From contig NZ_JAGINW010000001.1 in NCBI RefSeq assembly GCF_017876405.1, forward strand, positions 2,183,203 to 2,247,202: a DNA stretch of 64,000 nt, written 5' to 3'. The notes under the pieces were generated by a model. That model saw nothing but the letters and a program-made list of their open reading frames with translations, was not told the DNA's origin and did not search any database. This document shows, in pieces, positions 25,859 through 34,581 of the stretch. A program made the translations under genes and the position numbers. The first letter of the stretch is position 1, and every line of letters starts with the position of its first letter. The stretch comes from Kibdelosporangium banguiense. GTDB taxonomy: Bacteria; Actinomycetota; Actinomycetes; Mycobacteriales; Pseudonocardiaceae.

Positions 25859-26716
25859 CTACAGTCCGAACCGCGACCAGGTGGCCCGGTGTTCGAGTGC
25901 GTCGATCGCGGCGCCGAGCAGTCCCGTCGCCGCGCCCCCGCCGACACCCAGCCGGGCCAGCAACGGCCGGCGCGGTTCGGCGATGGCGATCTCGGCGTCC
26001 GGGAAACGCTCCGCGATCACCGTACGCAGGTTGCCCAGCCCGTCGGCCAGTCCACGTTCGACCGCTCCGGCACCGGTCCACACTTCACCGGAGAACACGT
26101 CGTCGTGGTCCTTGCTCAACCGGTCACCGCGGCGCTCGGTCACCCAGGACACGAACTGGTCGTGCAGCTGCCCCTGCAGTCCGACCAGCCATGCCACGTC
26201 CTCGGGCTTCTCGGCTTGGAACGGATCCAGCCGCATCTTGTTGGTGCCCGCGGTATGCACGCGACGCTCGACACCCACCCGTTCCAACAAGCCGGGCAGA
26301 CCGAACCCGGCACTGATCACGCCGATCGAACCGACCAGCGAAGTGCGGTGCGCGTAGATCTCGTCGGCCGCGCACGCCAGCCAGTACCCGCCGGAGGCCG
26401 CCACGTCCTCGCAGAAGGCGATCACCGGCACGTCCTTGCGGGCCGCCAGCTGGCGGATCCGCTCGGCCACCAGCGCCGACTGGGTCGGCGCGCCACCCGG
26501 CGAGTTGATCTGCAGGGCCACCGCGACCAGCCGGTCGTGGTCGAAGGCCCTGGTCAGCGCCGACTCGACCGAGTTGAGGCTGATCGACCCGCGGCCGAGT
26601 GGGGACGGGGTCGGCGTGATCACGCCATGCAGCTTGATCACCGCGACGGTCGGCTTGCGATCGATCCGGTCACCCAGGCCGGGCAACCGGGACACCAGTT
26701 TCTCGGTCACGCTCAT
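25859..26716 (-). CDS. S49 (SppA-type) serine peptidase
   Basis: A 285-residue ClpP-fold peptidase. Ser108 in DVAASGGYW is the nucleophile and Lys160 in AGTNKMRLDPF the general base, the Ser-Lys dyad of signal peptide peptidase A. The QINSPGGAPTQS stretch forms the oxyanion region. There is no clear signal peptide or membrane helix, unlike classical SppA, so it is probably cytoplasmic or peripheral. It sits between the LytS-type kinase gene (11 bases upstream) and the LytTR gene (89 bases downstream), all on one strand. The reason for this placement is unknown. Confidence 0.9.
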   Translation of the reverse strand: MSVTEKLVSRLPGLGDRIDRKPTVAVIKLHGVITPTPSPLGRGSISLNSVESALTRAFDHDRLVAVALQINSPGGAPTQSALVAERIRQLAARKDVPVIAFCEDVAASGGYWLACAADEIYAHRTSLVGSIGVISAGFGLPGLLERVGVERRVHTAGTNKMRLDPFQAEKPEDVAWLVGLQGQLHDQFVSWVTERRGDRLSKDHDDVFSGEVWTGAGAVERGLADGLGNLRTVIAERFPDAEIAIAEPRRPLLARLGVGGGAATGLLGAAIDALEHRATWSRFGL

Positions 26717-26727
26717 GACACAAAACT

Positions 26728-28008
26728 CTACGGACTCGGCGCGTGACCGTTGGCGGCCGGCGAACCGGGCGCGGGAACGTAGTCGTCATCGTCTTCCGGA
26801 TGCGAGTAGTCCGGCAGCGCCGGGCGCACCCCGGGGAACGACTTCGGCACGCGCAGGATGACCTTCATGCCCGCGCCCGGGGCCGTCTCGACCATCAGCG
26901 CGTACTCGTCGCCGAAGACCGACCGCATCCGCTGGTTGATGTTGCCGATGCCGACGTGCGAACCGGTCTTGTGGGCGTCGCGCAGATCGGCGAACAGCCG
27001 GTCGGCGTCCATGCCGACGCCGTCGTCCTCGACGCTGATCAGCGCCTCGTTGCTGTTGTCCTGGGCGACGACCGTGACCGTGCCGCCACCGGGTTTGCGG
27101 GCAACGCCATGCCGGACCGCGTTCTCCACCAACGGCTGCAGCACCAGGAACGGCACCACCACCGAGAGCACCTCGGGCGCGATCTTCAGCCGGACGTTCA
27201 GCCGGGAGCCGTAGCGGGCGCTCTCGATCGTGAGGTACCGGTCGATGTTGCGCAGTTCCTCCGAAAGTGTGGTGAAGAAGCCGGATGCCCGGAACGAGTA
27301 GCGGGTGAAGTCCGCGAAGTCCTGCACCAGGTCACGGGCCTGCTCCGGGTCGGTGCGGATCAGGCTGGAGATCGTGTTCAGCGCGTTGTACACGAAGTGC
27401 GGCGAGATCTGCGCACGCAGCGCCCGCGCCTCGGCCTGCGCCAGCTGTTGCTTGGCCTCGTCGAGTTTGGCCAGCTCGAGCTGGATGCAGACGAACTTCG
27501 CGACCTCGTCGGCCATCCGCATCAGCCGGCCGGAGTTCACGCCGCCCACGACAATGAGCGCGCCTTCGACCGTGCCTTCCACGATCAGGGGAACGATGAC
27601 GGCCGTGCGCATCGGGCAACTGCCGCGCCTGCTGCACGGCAGGCTCTCGTGCTGGATGTGCTCCCGCTGGCCCTTGGAGACCGCGATCACCACGGAATCT
27701 TCCAGATCACGGTGGTGGTAGTTGGCCTGGCCGTCCCACGACAGCAACGAGCCCGACGCGTCGCTCAACCCCACGGCGACACACTTCAGTAGCTCGACCA
27801 GGTGTTTGGCGGTCTGGTCCGCGGAGGCCTCCGTCAAGCCGCTGCGCAGTTCGGGCGCGGCCTTGGACAGCCGTTGGATCGCCTCGAGTTGCGCCTCGTC
27901 GACCGACGTGCTCACCCGCCTTGTCCGGCACAGGAAGACGAACAAGCCGAGCACGGCAAGCGTCGCGATGACGCCGAGGACTACGCGCTCGGTCAAAAAC
28001 TGGACCAC
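26728..28008 (-). CDS. LytS-type sensor histidine kinase with one membrane anchor and GAF-like domain
   Basis: A 426-residue kinase. One N-terminal membrane segment (residues 8-27) is followed by a GAF-like sensor domain (about 60-175) with two cysteines, Cys125 and Cys131 (LPCSRRGSCPM). Then come the LytS-type His_kinase domain with His204 in AQISPHFVYNALNTISS, and an HATPase domain ending in HVGIGNINQRM. A Pro/Asp-rich tail follows. The GTG at 28008 is chosen because the longer frame to 28308 would run through the divergent lut gene. It lacks the multi-helix 5TM_LYT sensor of BtsS, so the signal is probably cytoplasmic. Confidence 0.88.
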   Translation of the reverse strand: MVQFLTERVVLGVIATLAVLGLFVFLCRTRRVSTSVDEAQLEAIQRLSKAAPELRSGLTEASADQTAKHLVELLKCVAVGLSDASGSLLSWDGQANYHHRDLEDSVVIAVSKGQREHIQHESLPCSRRGSCPMRTAVIVPLIVEGTVEGALIVVGGVNSGRLMRMADEVAKFVCIQLELAKLDEAKQQLAQAEARALRAQISPHFVYNALNTISSLIRTDPEQARDLVQDFADFTRYSFRASGFFTTLSEELRNIDRYLTIESARYGSRLNVRLKIAPEVLSVVVPFLVLQPLVENAVRHGVARKPGGGTVTVVAQDNSNEALISVEDDGVGMDADRLFADLRDAHKTGSHVGIGNINQRMRSVFGDEYALMVETAPGAGMKVILRVPKSFPGVRPALPDYSHPEDDDDYVPAPGSPAANGHAPSP

Positions 28009-28141
28009 TCGTTCATGCTCTGGTACCCGGGTGTCGCAGGCAAGCTTTGGCCGCCACATTATTGGATTGCCCTCGCCCCGCCGCAGCGGGCCCGCTCGCT
28101 CCAGTAGACATCCGATGTCTCCGTCAGGCAGGGTGTCCGAT

Positions 28142-28876
28142 GTGCGGACAGAGCCAGCAACCAGACGAGTCGCGCTGTTCGCGACGTGTCTGACCGACAC
28201 GTTCTTCCCGGACACGGCCCGTGCCGTCGTGCGGTTGCTCGAGCGGCTCGGCTGTTCGGTCGAGTTCCCGCCTGCCCAGACGTGCTGTGGCCAGATGCAT
28301 TTCAACACCGGCTATCGCCGCAAGGCCGCGCCACTCGCCCGCAACGTGGCCAAAACCTTCGCCGGCTACGACGCGGTGATCGTGCCGTCCGGATCGTGCG
28401 CCGGGATGATCCGGCACGTCTACCCGGACCTGGACGTCGATCCAGGCCCGACATACGAGCTGTCGGAGTTCCTGATCGACGTGCTCGGCGTGGAGGACGT
28501 CGGCGCATATTTCCCGCATCGGGTGACGTACCACCCGACTTGTCACTCACTGCGCATGCTCGGCGTCGGCGACAAACCGCTACGCCTGCTGAAGGCGGTC
28601 AAAGGCCTTGAGCTGGTCGAACTGCCCGGCGCGGAAACATGCTGCGGCTTCGGCGGAACGTTCGCGGTCAAGAACGCCGAGGTGTCCTCGGCGATGCTGG
28701 CCGACAAGATGACCTGCGTGCTCGACACAGGCGCGGACGTCGTGACCGCGGGCGACAACTCGTGCCTGATGCATATCGGCGGCGGGCTGTCGCGGCTGCA
28801 GACCGGCGTACATCCCTTGCACCTGGCGGAAATCCTGGCGAGCACCGAGGAGGAGCCATGGGTCGCAACCCGGTGA
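28142..28876 (+). CDS. lutA: LutA/LldE-type (Fe-S)-binding subunit of lactate utilization complex
   Basis: A 244-residue cysteine-rich protein with two CCG domains: TCCGQMHFNTGYR and ETCCGFGGTFAVKN, with matching upstream cysteines in ATCL and HPTCHSL. It is part of the LutABC (LldEFG) complex that oxidises L-lactate to pyruvate. The GTG at 28142 is preferred (AGGG eight bases upstream; normal N-terminus); a GTG at 28133 is an alternative. Its 3' end overlaps lutB. It is divergent from the LytS-type kinase gene across about 130 bases, which must hold both promoters. No LutR-type GntR regulator is adjacent. Confidence 0.92.
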   Translation: MRTEPATRRVALFATCLTDTFFPDTARAVVRLLERLGCSVEFPPAQTCCGQMHFNTGYRRKAAPLARNVAKTFAGYDAVIVPSGSCAGMIRHVYPDLDVDPGPTYELSEFLIDVLGVEDVGAYFPHRVTYHPTCHSLRMLGVGDKPLRLLKAVKGLELVELPGAETCCGFGGTFAVKNAEVSSAMLADKMTCVLDTGADVVTAGDNSCLMHIGGGLSRLQTGVHPLHLAEILASTEEEPWVATR

Positions 28877-30285
28877 CCTGGCTGGGCAGCCCGGCCTTCC
28901 CGACAGCCGCCAAGGCCGCCCTGGCCGACGACCAGCTGCGCCGCAACCTCAAGCACGCCACAGGATTGATCCGCGGCAAACGTGCCGGGGCCGTCGCCGA
29001 ACTGCCCGACTGGGAGCAGTTGCGGCTGTCCGGCGAGGCGATCAAGGACGACGTACTCGCCAACCTCGACACCTATCTACTACAGCTCGAGGATTCCGTG
29101 ACCGCGCGCGGCGGGACCGTGCACTGGGCCGCGGACGCCGCCGAAGCCAACGCGATCGTGCTGCGGCTCGCCCAGGAGGCGGGCGCGGACGAGGTCGTGA
29201 AGATCAAGTCCATGGCGACCATGGAGATCGGCCTGAACGAGGCCCTTGAGGCCGGCGGCGTCAAACCGATCGAGACAGACCTGGCCGAGCTGATCGTGCA
29301 GCTGGGCGACGACCGGCCGTCGCACATCCTGGTGCCGGCGATCCACAAGAACCGCACCGAGATCCGCGACATCTTCAAAGCCAGGATGCCGGGGACCGAG
29401 AACCTGACCGACACACCGTCCGAGCTGGCCGGCGCGGCGCGTGAGTACCTGCGGCGCAAGTTCCTGTCCACGCGCGTTGCCGTATCCGGCGCGAACTTCG
29501 CGGTCGCGGAGACCGGCTCGGTGGTCGTGGTGGAGTCCGAGGGCAACGGCCGGATGTGCCTGACCCTGCCGGACACCCTGATCACGGTGATGGGCATCGA
29601 GAAACTCGTGCCCAAATGGCAGGACCTCGAGGTCTTCCTGCAGCTGCTGCCACGCTCGTCCACGGCGGAACGGATGAACCCGTACACCTCCGTGTGGACA
29701 GGCGTGACTCCCGGCGACGGACCACGCAACTTCCATCTGGTGCTGCTGGACAACGGCCGGACCAGCACTTTGGCGTCGACCGTCGGCAAGCAGGCGCTGC
29801 GGTGTATCCGGTGCTCGGCGTGCTTGAACGTCTGCCCGGTGTACGAACGAACCGGCGGCCAGGCATACGGCTCGGTATACCCCGGGCCGATCGGCGCGAT
29901 CCTCGCCCCGCAACTCGGTGGCGACATGCACGACAAGCACGCGGCTTCGCTGCCTTTCGCGTCTTCGCTTTGCGGTGCTTGCTTCGAGGTCTGCCCAGTC
30001 CGGATCGACATCCCATCCGTGCTGGTGCATCTACGATCCGAAGCCGTTGCCGCAAAACCGAAGTACAGCCCTGAGGCGATCGGTATGGCCGCGATGTCGT
30101 GGGTGATGTCGGGGCCTCGCCGGTTCCACTTCGCTCAGCGCCTCGCTACAGTAGGGCGCTTGCTGTCACGGCGCGGCAAGATCCGCAAGCTGCCGTTCCC
30201 GGGTTCGAAGTGGACAGCCAGCCGTGATCTGCCCGCACCTGCCAAGGAATCTTTCAGTGCATGGTGGAGGCGAACCCGTGGCTGA
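28858..30285 (+). CDS. lutB: LutB/LldF-type iron-sulfur subunit of lactate utilization complex
   Basis: A 475-residue protein with an N-terminal LUD domain (for example VKIKSMATMEIGLNEAL and ETGSVVVVESEGNGRM) and a C-terminal ferredoxin-like part with two 4Fe-4S motifs, CIRCSACLNVCP and CGACFEVCP. It passes electrons from lactate oxidation. The ATG at 28858 overlaps the end of lutA and has GAGGAG upstream. The stop overlaps the lutC start by eight bases. Confidence 0.94.
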   Translation: MGRNPVTWLGSPAFPTAAKAALADDQLRRNLKHATGLIRGKRAGAVAELPDWEQLRLSGEAIKDDVLANLDTYLLQLEDSVTARGGTVHWAADAAEANAIVLRLAQEAGADEVVKIKSMATMEIGLNEALEAGGVKPIETDLAELIVQLGDDRPSHILVPAIHKNRTEIRDIFKARMPGTENLTDTPSELAGAAREYLRRKFLSTRVAVSGANFAVAETGSVVVVESEGNGRMCLTLPDTLITVMGIEKLVPKWQDLEVFLQLLPRSSTAERMNPYTSVWTGVTPGDGPRNFHLVLLDNGRTSTLASTVGKQALRCIRCSACLNVCPVYERTGGQAYGSVYPGPIGAILAPQLGGDMHDKHAASLPFASSLCGACFEVCPVRIDIPSVLVHLRSEAVAAKPKYSPEAIGMAAMSWVMSGPRRFHFAQRLATVGRLLSRRGKIRKLPFPGSKWTASRDLPAPAKESFSAWWRRTRG

Positions 30286-30874
30286 GTCTTCGAAAGAGCT
30301 GATCCTGCAGCGCATCCGTACCGCACTTGGGCCTCGTCGCCCGGCGGTCGAGATCCCGCGTGAGTATCAGCGGACGCGTGACTTCCCTTCAGTGCTGGAC
30401 CTTTTCGCGGAACGTGTCGCTGACTATCGGGCTGTCGTGCACGTAGTGACCGATCCGGTGGCGGAGATCCGGACGCTGCTGGCCGGGCGGTCGATCGTGG
30501 CGCCGGATGACGTGCCTGCGGAGTGGCTGGTGCCCGAGGTGACCTGGTTGCGCGAGCCGCTGTCCGTGACGGATCTGGACTCGTCTGACGGCGTGCTCAC
30601 CGGATGCGCGGTCGGCATCGCCGAAACAGGCACGATCGTGCTGGACGGCGGCGTCGCGCAAGGCCGCCGCGCCCTGACACTCCTGCCGGACTACCACCTT
30701 TGTGTGGTGCAGGCTTCCCAGGTCGCCGGCACCGTGGCGGAGGCTTTGGAACGCCTGGATCCGGTGCGGCCGTTGACGTTCGTCAGCGGCCCGTCGGCGA
30801 CCAGCGACATCGAGATGGACCGGGTCGAAGGCGTGCACGGCCCGCGAACCCTTGAGGTGCTGATCGTTCAGTAG
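30278..30874 (+). CDS. lutC: LutC/LldG-type LUD-domain subunit of lactate utilization complex
   Basis: A 198-residue LUD (YkgG) domain protein, with segments ELILQRIRTALG, GCAVGIAETGTIVLDGG and LLPDYHLCVV that match LutC. It completes the lutABC operon. The GTG at 30278 overlaps the lutB stop and has GGTGGAGG upstream. The 3' end overlaps the convergent hypothetical gene by seven bases. Confidence 0.92.
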   Translation: MAESSKELILQRIRTALGPRRPAVEIPREYQRTRDFPSVLDLFAERVADYRAVVHVVTDPVAEIRTLLAGRSIVAPDDVPAEWLVPEVTWLREPLSVTDLDSSDGVLTGCAVGIAETGTIVLDGGVAQGRRALTLLPDYHLCVVQASQVAGTVAEALERLDPVRPLTFVSGPSATSDIEMDRVEGVHGPRTLEVLIVQ

Positions 30875-31653
30875 ATCGGGTTGTGGTTGTTGGCGTAGCC
30901 GAACCGGACTTCGACATCCCACTCGTCCAGCACCCGGACGCCGCCGCACAGTTTGTACGGATTCACCAGCAAACTCGCCTCGCGGCAGGTCAAATGCGGT
31001 TCGGGCGTGAATTCGTACCACTGCGTCTGCCAGCCCTTGACCTGTTGGAGATGTTCGCCGAGCTGTCTCGCGAGATCCCGCGCACGCGTCTGACCGGTCA
31101 CGACGAACCGCCGGGAACAGGACGGTGTGCATTCCGCCTCGTCGGTCACGACTGTCATCCCCGGCGGCAACGGCAGAAGGGCGTCGGCCGACGGCATCGG
31201 TCCGGCTTCGACCACCGGAACCGCCACTGTGACGGCCATCCCGACCACCCAGGTGGCGGCGCCCAGGATCCAGCGCCGGTCCACCTTCCGCCTGTCGCGC
31301 ACGACCCCGGCCACGACCACACAGGCGGCGGTCAGCAGGTACCAACGCAAGCCGTCGTCGATGTTGGGCGGTGTGGCGTAGTCGCCGAACGCGGCTGTCC
31401 ACGACGACCAGACCAGCACCAGCAGAGTGAGCGCCAGGCCGAACAACCGGCCAGTGCGTTCAGTCCGCCCGATCAACCCCCAGGCGACCGGGAAGACCAT
31501 CACCACCGGCACCAGCACCGCGACTTCGGCAGGTACGAGCATTTCGTCCAAGATCGGTTCCCGCGGCTGCAGCACCGGCCAGACCGGCGCGGTGGCCAGG
31601 AACGCGTATCCGACACCGGACAATCGAGACCGAACACCCCAGTTCCCTGTCAC
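30868..31653 (-). CDS. Hypothetical multi-pass membrane protein
   Basis: A 261-residue protein that I do not recognise. Residues about 10-150 hold four to five hydrophobic segments (for example EVAVLVPVVMVFPVAWGLI and WYLLTAACVVVAGVV). A C-terminal extracytoplasmic domain with four cysteines (ECTPSCSRRF, HLTCREAS, YKLCGG) could form disulfides. The stop overlaps the end of lutC on the other strand by seven bases. No function is assigned. Confidence 0.6.
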   Translation of the reverse strand: MTGNWGVRSRLSGVGYAFLATAPVWPVLQPREPILDEMLVPAEVAVLVPVVMVFPVAWGLIGRTERTGRLFGLALTLLVLVWSSWTAAFGDYATPPNIDDGLRWYLLTAACVVVAGVVRDRRKVDRRWILGAATWVVGMAVTVAVPVVEAGPMPSADALLPLPPGMTVVTDEAECTPSCSRRFVVTGQTRARDLARQLGEHLQQVKGWQTQWYEFTPEPHLTCREASLLVNPYKLCGGVRVLDEWDVEVRFGYANNHNPIY

Positions 31654-31703
31654 GCAGGCTAGGACGAGGCGAATGCCTCAAGCCGTTGCGCGGGATGCAT
31701 AAC

Positions 31704-31817
31704 TTATGTGTCGTCCGCCTGGGTCGCGGCCGAGCGGGGGCGTTTGGCCAGGACGCTGACCAAGCGGGCTATGAAGACCGCGGACACGAGCGCCACGATC
31801 GTGACGTGAATCCACAT
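31704..31817 (-). CDS. Small membrane protein, 37 residues
   Basis: A short frame reading MWIHVTIVALVSAVFIARL and then VSVLAKRPRSAATQADDT. It has one hydrophobic helix followed by a basic and then polar tail, the topology of a single-pass protein with cytoplasmic C-terminus. A near-perfect ribosome-binding site (GGAGGA) sits four bases before the ATG, which is the main support. It lies alone between the hypothetical membrane protein and the glycan cluster. The function is unknown. Confidence 0.5.
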   Translation of the reverse strand: MWIHVTIVALVSAVFIARLVSVLAKRPRSAATQADDT

Positions 31818-31973
31818 ATCTCCTCCGTGGGGTTGGGCTACACGGGTTAGACGTTTCTGAGGCTGCGCCGGTTGAGTGCGTGACGTGGGTAACAGTCGGC
31901 CGACACGCGGGGGCGTTCGCCCGATCGGGTTAGGCGGGGCCGTGGCTTCCGTTATCTTGGCTACGGAGGATGC

Positions 31974-33296
31974 ATGGACGTCAGGGAACAGCCGGCTCGG
32001 TCACTGCCGCCGGTGCATGAGGCGTGGTTGCCTCGGGAGCATTCGCTGCATCGCCCTCGCCATGGCAAGCGTCAGACGACTGCCCTGGTCAGCGCTGCCG
32101 TGTTCTTCTGTGTCCCGTTGCTGCTTCTCGTCGTGGGGGTGCGGCCGGAAGCGATTGAGAATCGGCGGCCTGCCGGGTTCCCTTCGCCGGGGGACGGCTG
32201 GGGGTTCTTTACCGGGCTCAATCCCTGGGCCACCGACAACCTTCCGCTGCGTGACGTCGCGATTCACGCTCATGGGGACATCAGTGAAGGCCTGTTCGGT
32301 GAGGTGCCGAACTTCGATGGTCCGCAGCAGCCTGCGGCAGGGCCGGTCGCGCCGCCGCCTCCGACGCTTGAGCTTCCGCCTGACTCCAGGACGCCCAACG
32401 GCAGCGATCTGGGTACTGATGGTTTTCCCACGGTCATTCAGGGGCGGGACAACTGGATGTACTTCGGGTTCGACACCAAGGGCAAGTGTCAGCCGAGCCA
32501 GACGATGAACGACATCGTGGCCAATGTGGCCCGGCTGAAGGCCGCGGTCGAGGCGTCCGGCCGCACGTTCGTGCTGGCTGTGGCGCCCGACAAGACCACG
32601 ATGGTGCCCGAGCATCTGCCCGGCAGCTATGCGGGTAAGGCCTGTTCGGCTGCCCCGAGGACCACCTTCTGGCGACGGGCCATCATCGAGCTCAACATCG
32701 TCGACCTGCGTGTCCCGCTCAACCAGCAGGCCGACCGGATCCGGGAGCCGGTCTACTTCCCGCAGGACTCGCACTGGACGTTCGCGGGCGGGCTGACCAT
32801 GACCAAGGAGATCGCCGAACGCGTCCAGCCTGGCGTCTCGCTGCCGTGGCGGACCAAGAAGGGCAGCGAGTGGAACAGCCAGGCCGACCTGCCCAGGCTG
32901 ATCGGGCGGACCGCGGCCAGCAAGACCAATCGCTACGAGCTCGCGCCGGACGGTGGCTCCGATCGGACGGACTACGTGGCCAGCGACTTCCAGACGCCGC
33001 TGGTGTTCCGCACGAACACCGGGATCGGCAAGATCGGGACCAAGACCGCGATGATCGGCGACTCGTTCACGCAGTTCGCCAGCCCGTTCTTCGGCGCGGT
33101 CTTCAGTGACATCTCCATCACGCACGTCGGCCAGTTCGCCAAGGACGCCAAGCCCGTCGCCGACCGGCTCGCCGACGCTCAGGTGGTGATCTTCGAGATC
33201 GTCGAGCGCAACCTGGCCGCCGGGGCCAGCCCGATCTCCGACCCCAGGATCGTCGACCTGATCGCCAGCACTATGGCGGCGCGTCCGATGCGCTGA
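31974..33296 (+). CDS. AlgX/AlgJ-type SGNH acyltransferase-like membrane protein
   Basis: A 440-residue protein with one N-terminal membrane segment (about residues 36-56) and a large extracytoplasmic domain. It has the AlgX/AlgJ pattern: RDNWMYFGFDTKGKC, the acid/histidine pair in FPQDSHWTFAGG and the nucleophile motif AMIGDSFTQF. Relatives O-acetylate alginate or other cell-surface polymers. A Pro-rich stretch (about 120-135) links membrane segment and domain. GGAGG lies upstream of the ATG. It heads the glycan cluster and would modify the polymer outside the membrane; no MBOAT acetyl-donor protein is seen in the window. Confidence 0.8.
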   Translation: MDVREQPARSLPPVHEAWLPREHSLHRPRHGKRQTTALVSAAVFFCVPLLLLVVGVRPEAIENRRPAGFPSPGDGWGFFTGLNPWATDNLPLRDVAIHAHGDISEGLFGEVPNFDGPQQPAAGPVAPPPPTLELPPDSRTPNGSDLGTDGFPTVIQGRDNWMYFGFDTKGKCQPSQTMNDIVANVARLKAAVEASGRTFVLAVAPDKTTMVPEHLPGSYAGKACSAAPRTTFWRRAIIELNIVDLRVPLNQQADRIREPVYFPQDSHWTFAGGLTMTKEIAERVQPGVSLPWRTKKGSEWNSQADLPRLIGRTAASKTNRYELAPDGGSDRTDYVASDFQTPLVFRTNTGIGKIGTKTAMIGDSFTQFASPFFGAVFSDISITHVGQFAKDAKPVADRLADAQVVIFEIVERNLAAGASPISDPRIVDLIASTMAARPMR

Positions 33297-33312
33297 CGCT
33301 AGTCTCTGGCTG

Positions 33313-34581
33313 GTGCAGGACGAGTCTCTTCCTCTCCCCGCCGTGGCCGTGCTCAGCAGTGCGGATCTCGGCGGTTTCGGTGACCAGTTGCTGGCCGCGG
33401 TGATCGAACGCGAACTGCTGGCCCGGCTGCCGGATGTCCAGATCGTGTCGTTCGCTCCGCTGGGGTGGGACCGGCCGGGCAGTACGGCCACGCCGCTGGC
33501 CAGGCCCGAGCGAGCCACGACCGCCCGGATCACCGAGTCCGCACAGTCGAGTGTGCTGTGTCCGGCGTTCCCGCTCGGCGACGATCTGTCAGCGCGTTAC
33601 TCCTCGCCGCAGGCGCAATGGGCGGAGCCGTACTTCGCCGGTGGGCTCGTTGAGGCCAGTCACGCCGTGGTGGCGTGCGGTGTCCGGGTGGTCGCGAAGC
33701 CGTCGAAGGCTCTGGTCACCGCTGTTGCCCGGCGCGCGCTGTTCACCGTGCGGGACAAGGTTTCCCGGGAGCGTCTGAAGGCCGCGGGTGAGGACATCGC
33801 GATCGTGCCGCACCCTGGGCTCGCCGTGAAGTTGGACGGTCTGGCGGCGAGGGCTGAGAGCCTGCGGAAGCTCGGGGTGCTGCCTGAGGGTTCATACGTC
33901 GTTTCGGCCGTGCCGATCGACGGTGAGCAGGTCGTCCCGCTGCCTGAGGACGGCGCGCTTGAAGACAAGCTCGCGATCATCGCCAACGCGCGGTTCGTGG
34001 TCGCCTCCGATGAGCACATGGCAGCGGCCGCGGCCGGGCTGGATGTGCCGTGGGTCCTGCTCGACCCCACGGGTGAGGAAACCCCGCCTGTCCTGGAATT
34101 CGGCGTCGAGCAGCAGATCGTGCGGTCCGCTGACGACCTGCCCTCAGTCATCACGAAGGAGTTCCCGTCCCGCAAGGCGGAGTTGCTCACAGTCCTCGAC
34201 GAGCACTTCGGCAAGGTCGCCAAGGTCACCGAGATGGCAGTGCTCGCCAACGACGGCAGCCCGTTGCGGCGGTGGGCACGGCTCGCGGAGGAGAACCGAG
34301 CGCTGCGGCACGCCAACGCCAGGCTGCGCGAGCGGATGGTGGTCGAGCGCAACCGGATGATCGACCCGATCGCCGACGTCGTCACCGAGAACGACAAGCT
34401 CACCAAGGAGCTTGAGGCAGCCCGTGCCCAGCACGCGAACATGGTGGCGCAGAACCAGATCCTGATGGCCCAGGTCGCCGAGCGCGACCGGGAGCTGCTG
34501 GCCTGGCAGAACATCAGGCTGATCCGCTGGACGAACCCGATCCGCAACGCCTACAGCAAGGTCAGGAGCTTCGTGCGGTGA
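33313..34581 (+). CDS. Polysaccharide pyruvyltransferase-like protein with C-terminal coiled coil (copy 1)
   Basis: A 422-residue protein. The N-terminal part (AVLSSADLGGFGDQLLAAVI, FAPLGWDRPG, FTVRDKVSRERLKAAG and HPGLAVKLD) has the layout of the WcaK/CsaB pyruvyltransferase family. Residues about 320-400 form a charged heptad region (ENDKLTKELEAARAQ) likely to be a coiled coil, and the end reads LIRWTNPIRNAYSKVRSF. The protein at 42605-43963 is a paralogue with the same start and end. The core is shortened compared with that copy, so catalysis is doubtful. The GTG starts 16 bases after the AlgX-like gene, and the stop overlaps the next GTG as GTGA. Confidence 0.6.
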   Translation: MQDESLPLPAVAVLSSADLGGFGDQLLAAVIERELLARLPDVQIVSFAPLGWDRPGSTATPLARPERATTARITESAQSSVLCPAFPLGDDLSARYSSPQAQWAEPYFAGGLVEASHAVVACGVRVVAKPSKALVTAVARRALFTVRDKVSRERLKAAGEDIAIVPHPGLAVKLDGLAARAESLRKLGVLPEGSYVVSAVPIDGEQVVPLPEDGALEDKLAIIANARFVVASDEHMAAAAAGLDVPWVLLDPTGEETPPVLEFGVEQQIVRSADDLPSVITKEFPSRKAELLTVLDEHFGKVAKVTEMAVLANDGSPLRRWARLAEENRALRHANARLRERMVVERNRMIDPIADVVTENDKLTKELEAARAQHANMVAQNQILMAQVAERDRELLAWQNIRLIRWTNPIRNAYSKVRSFVR

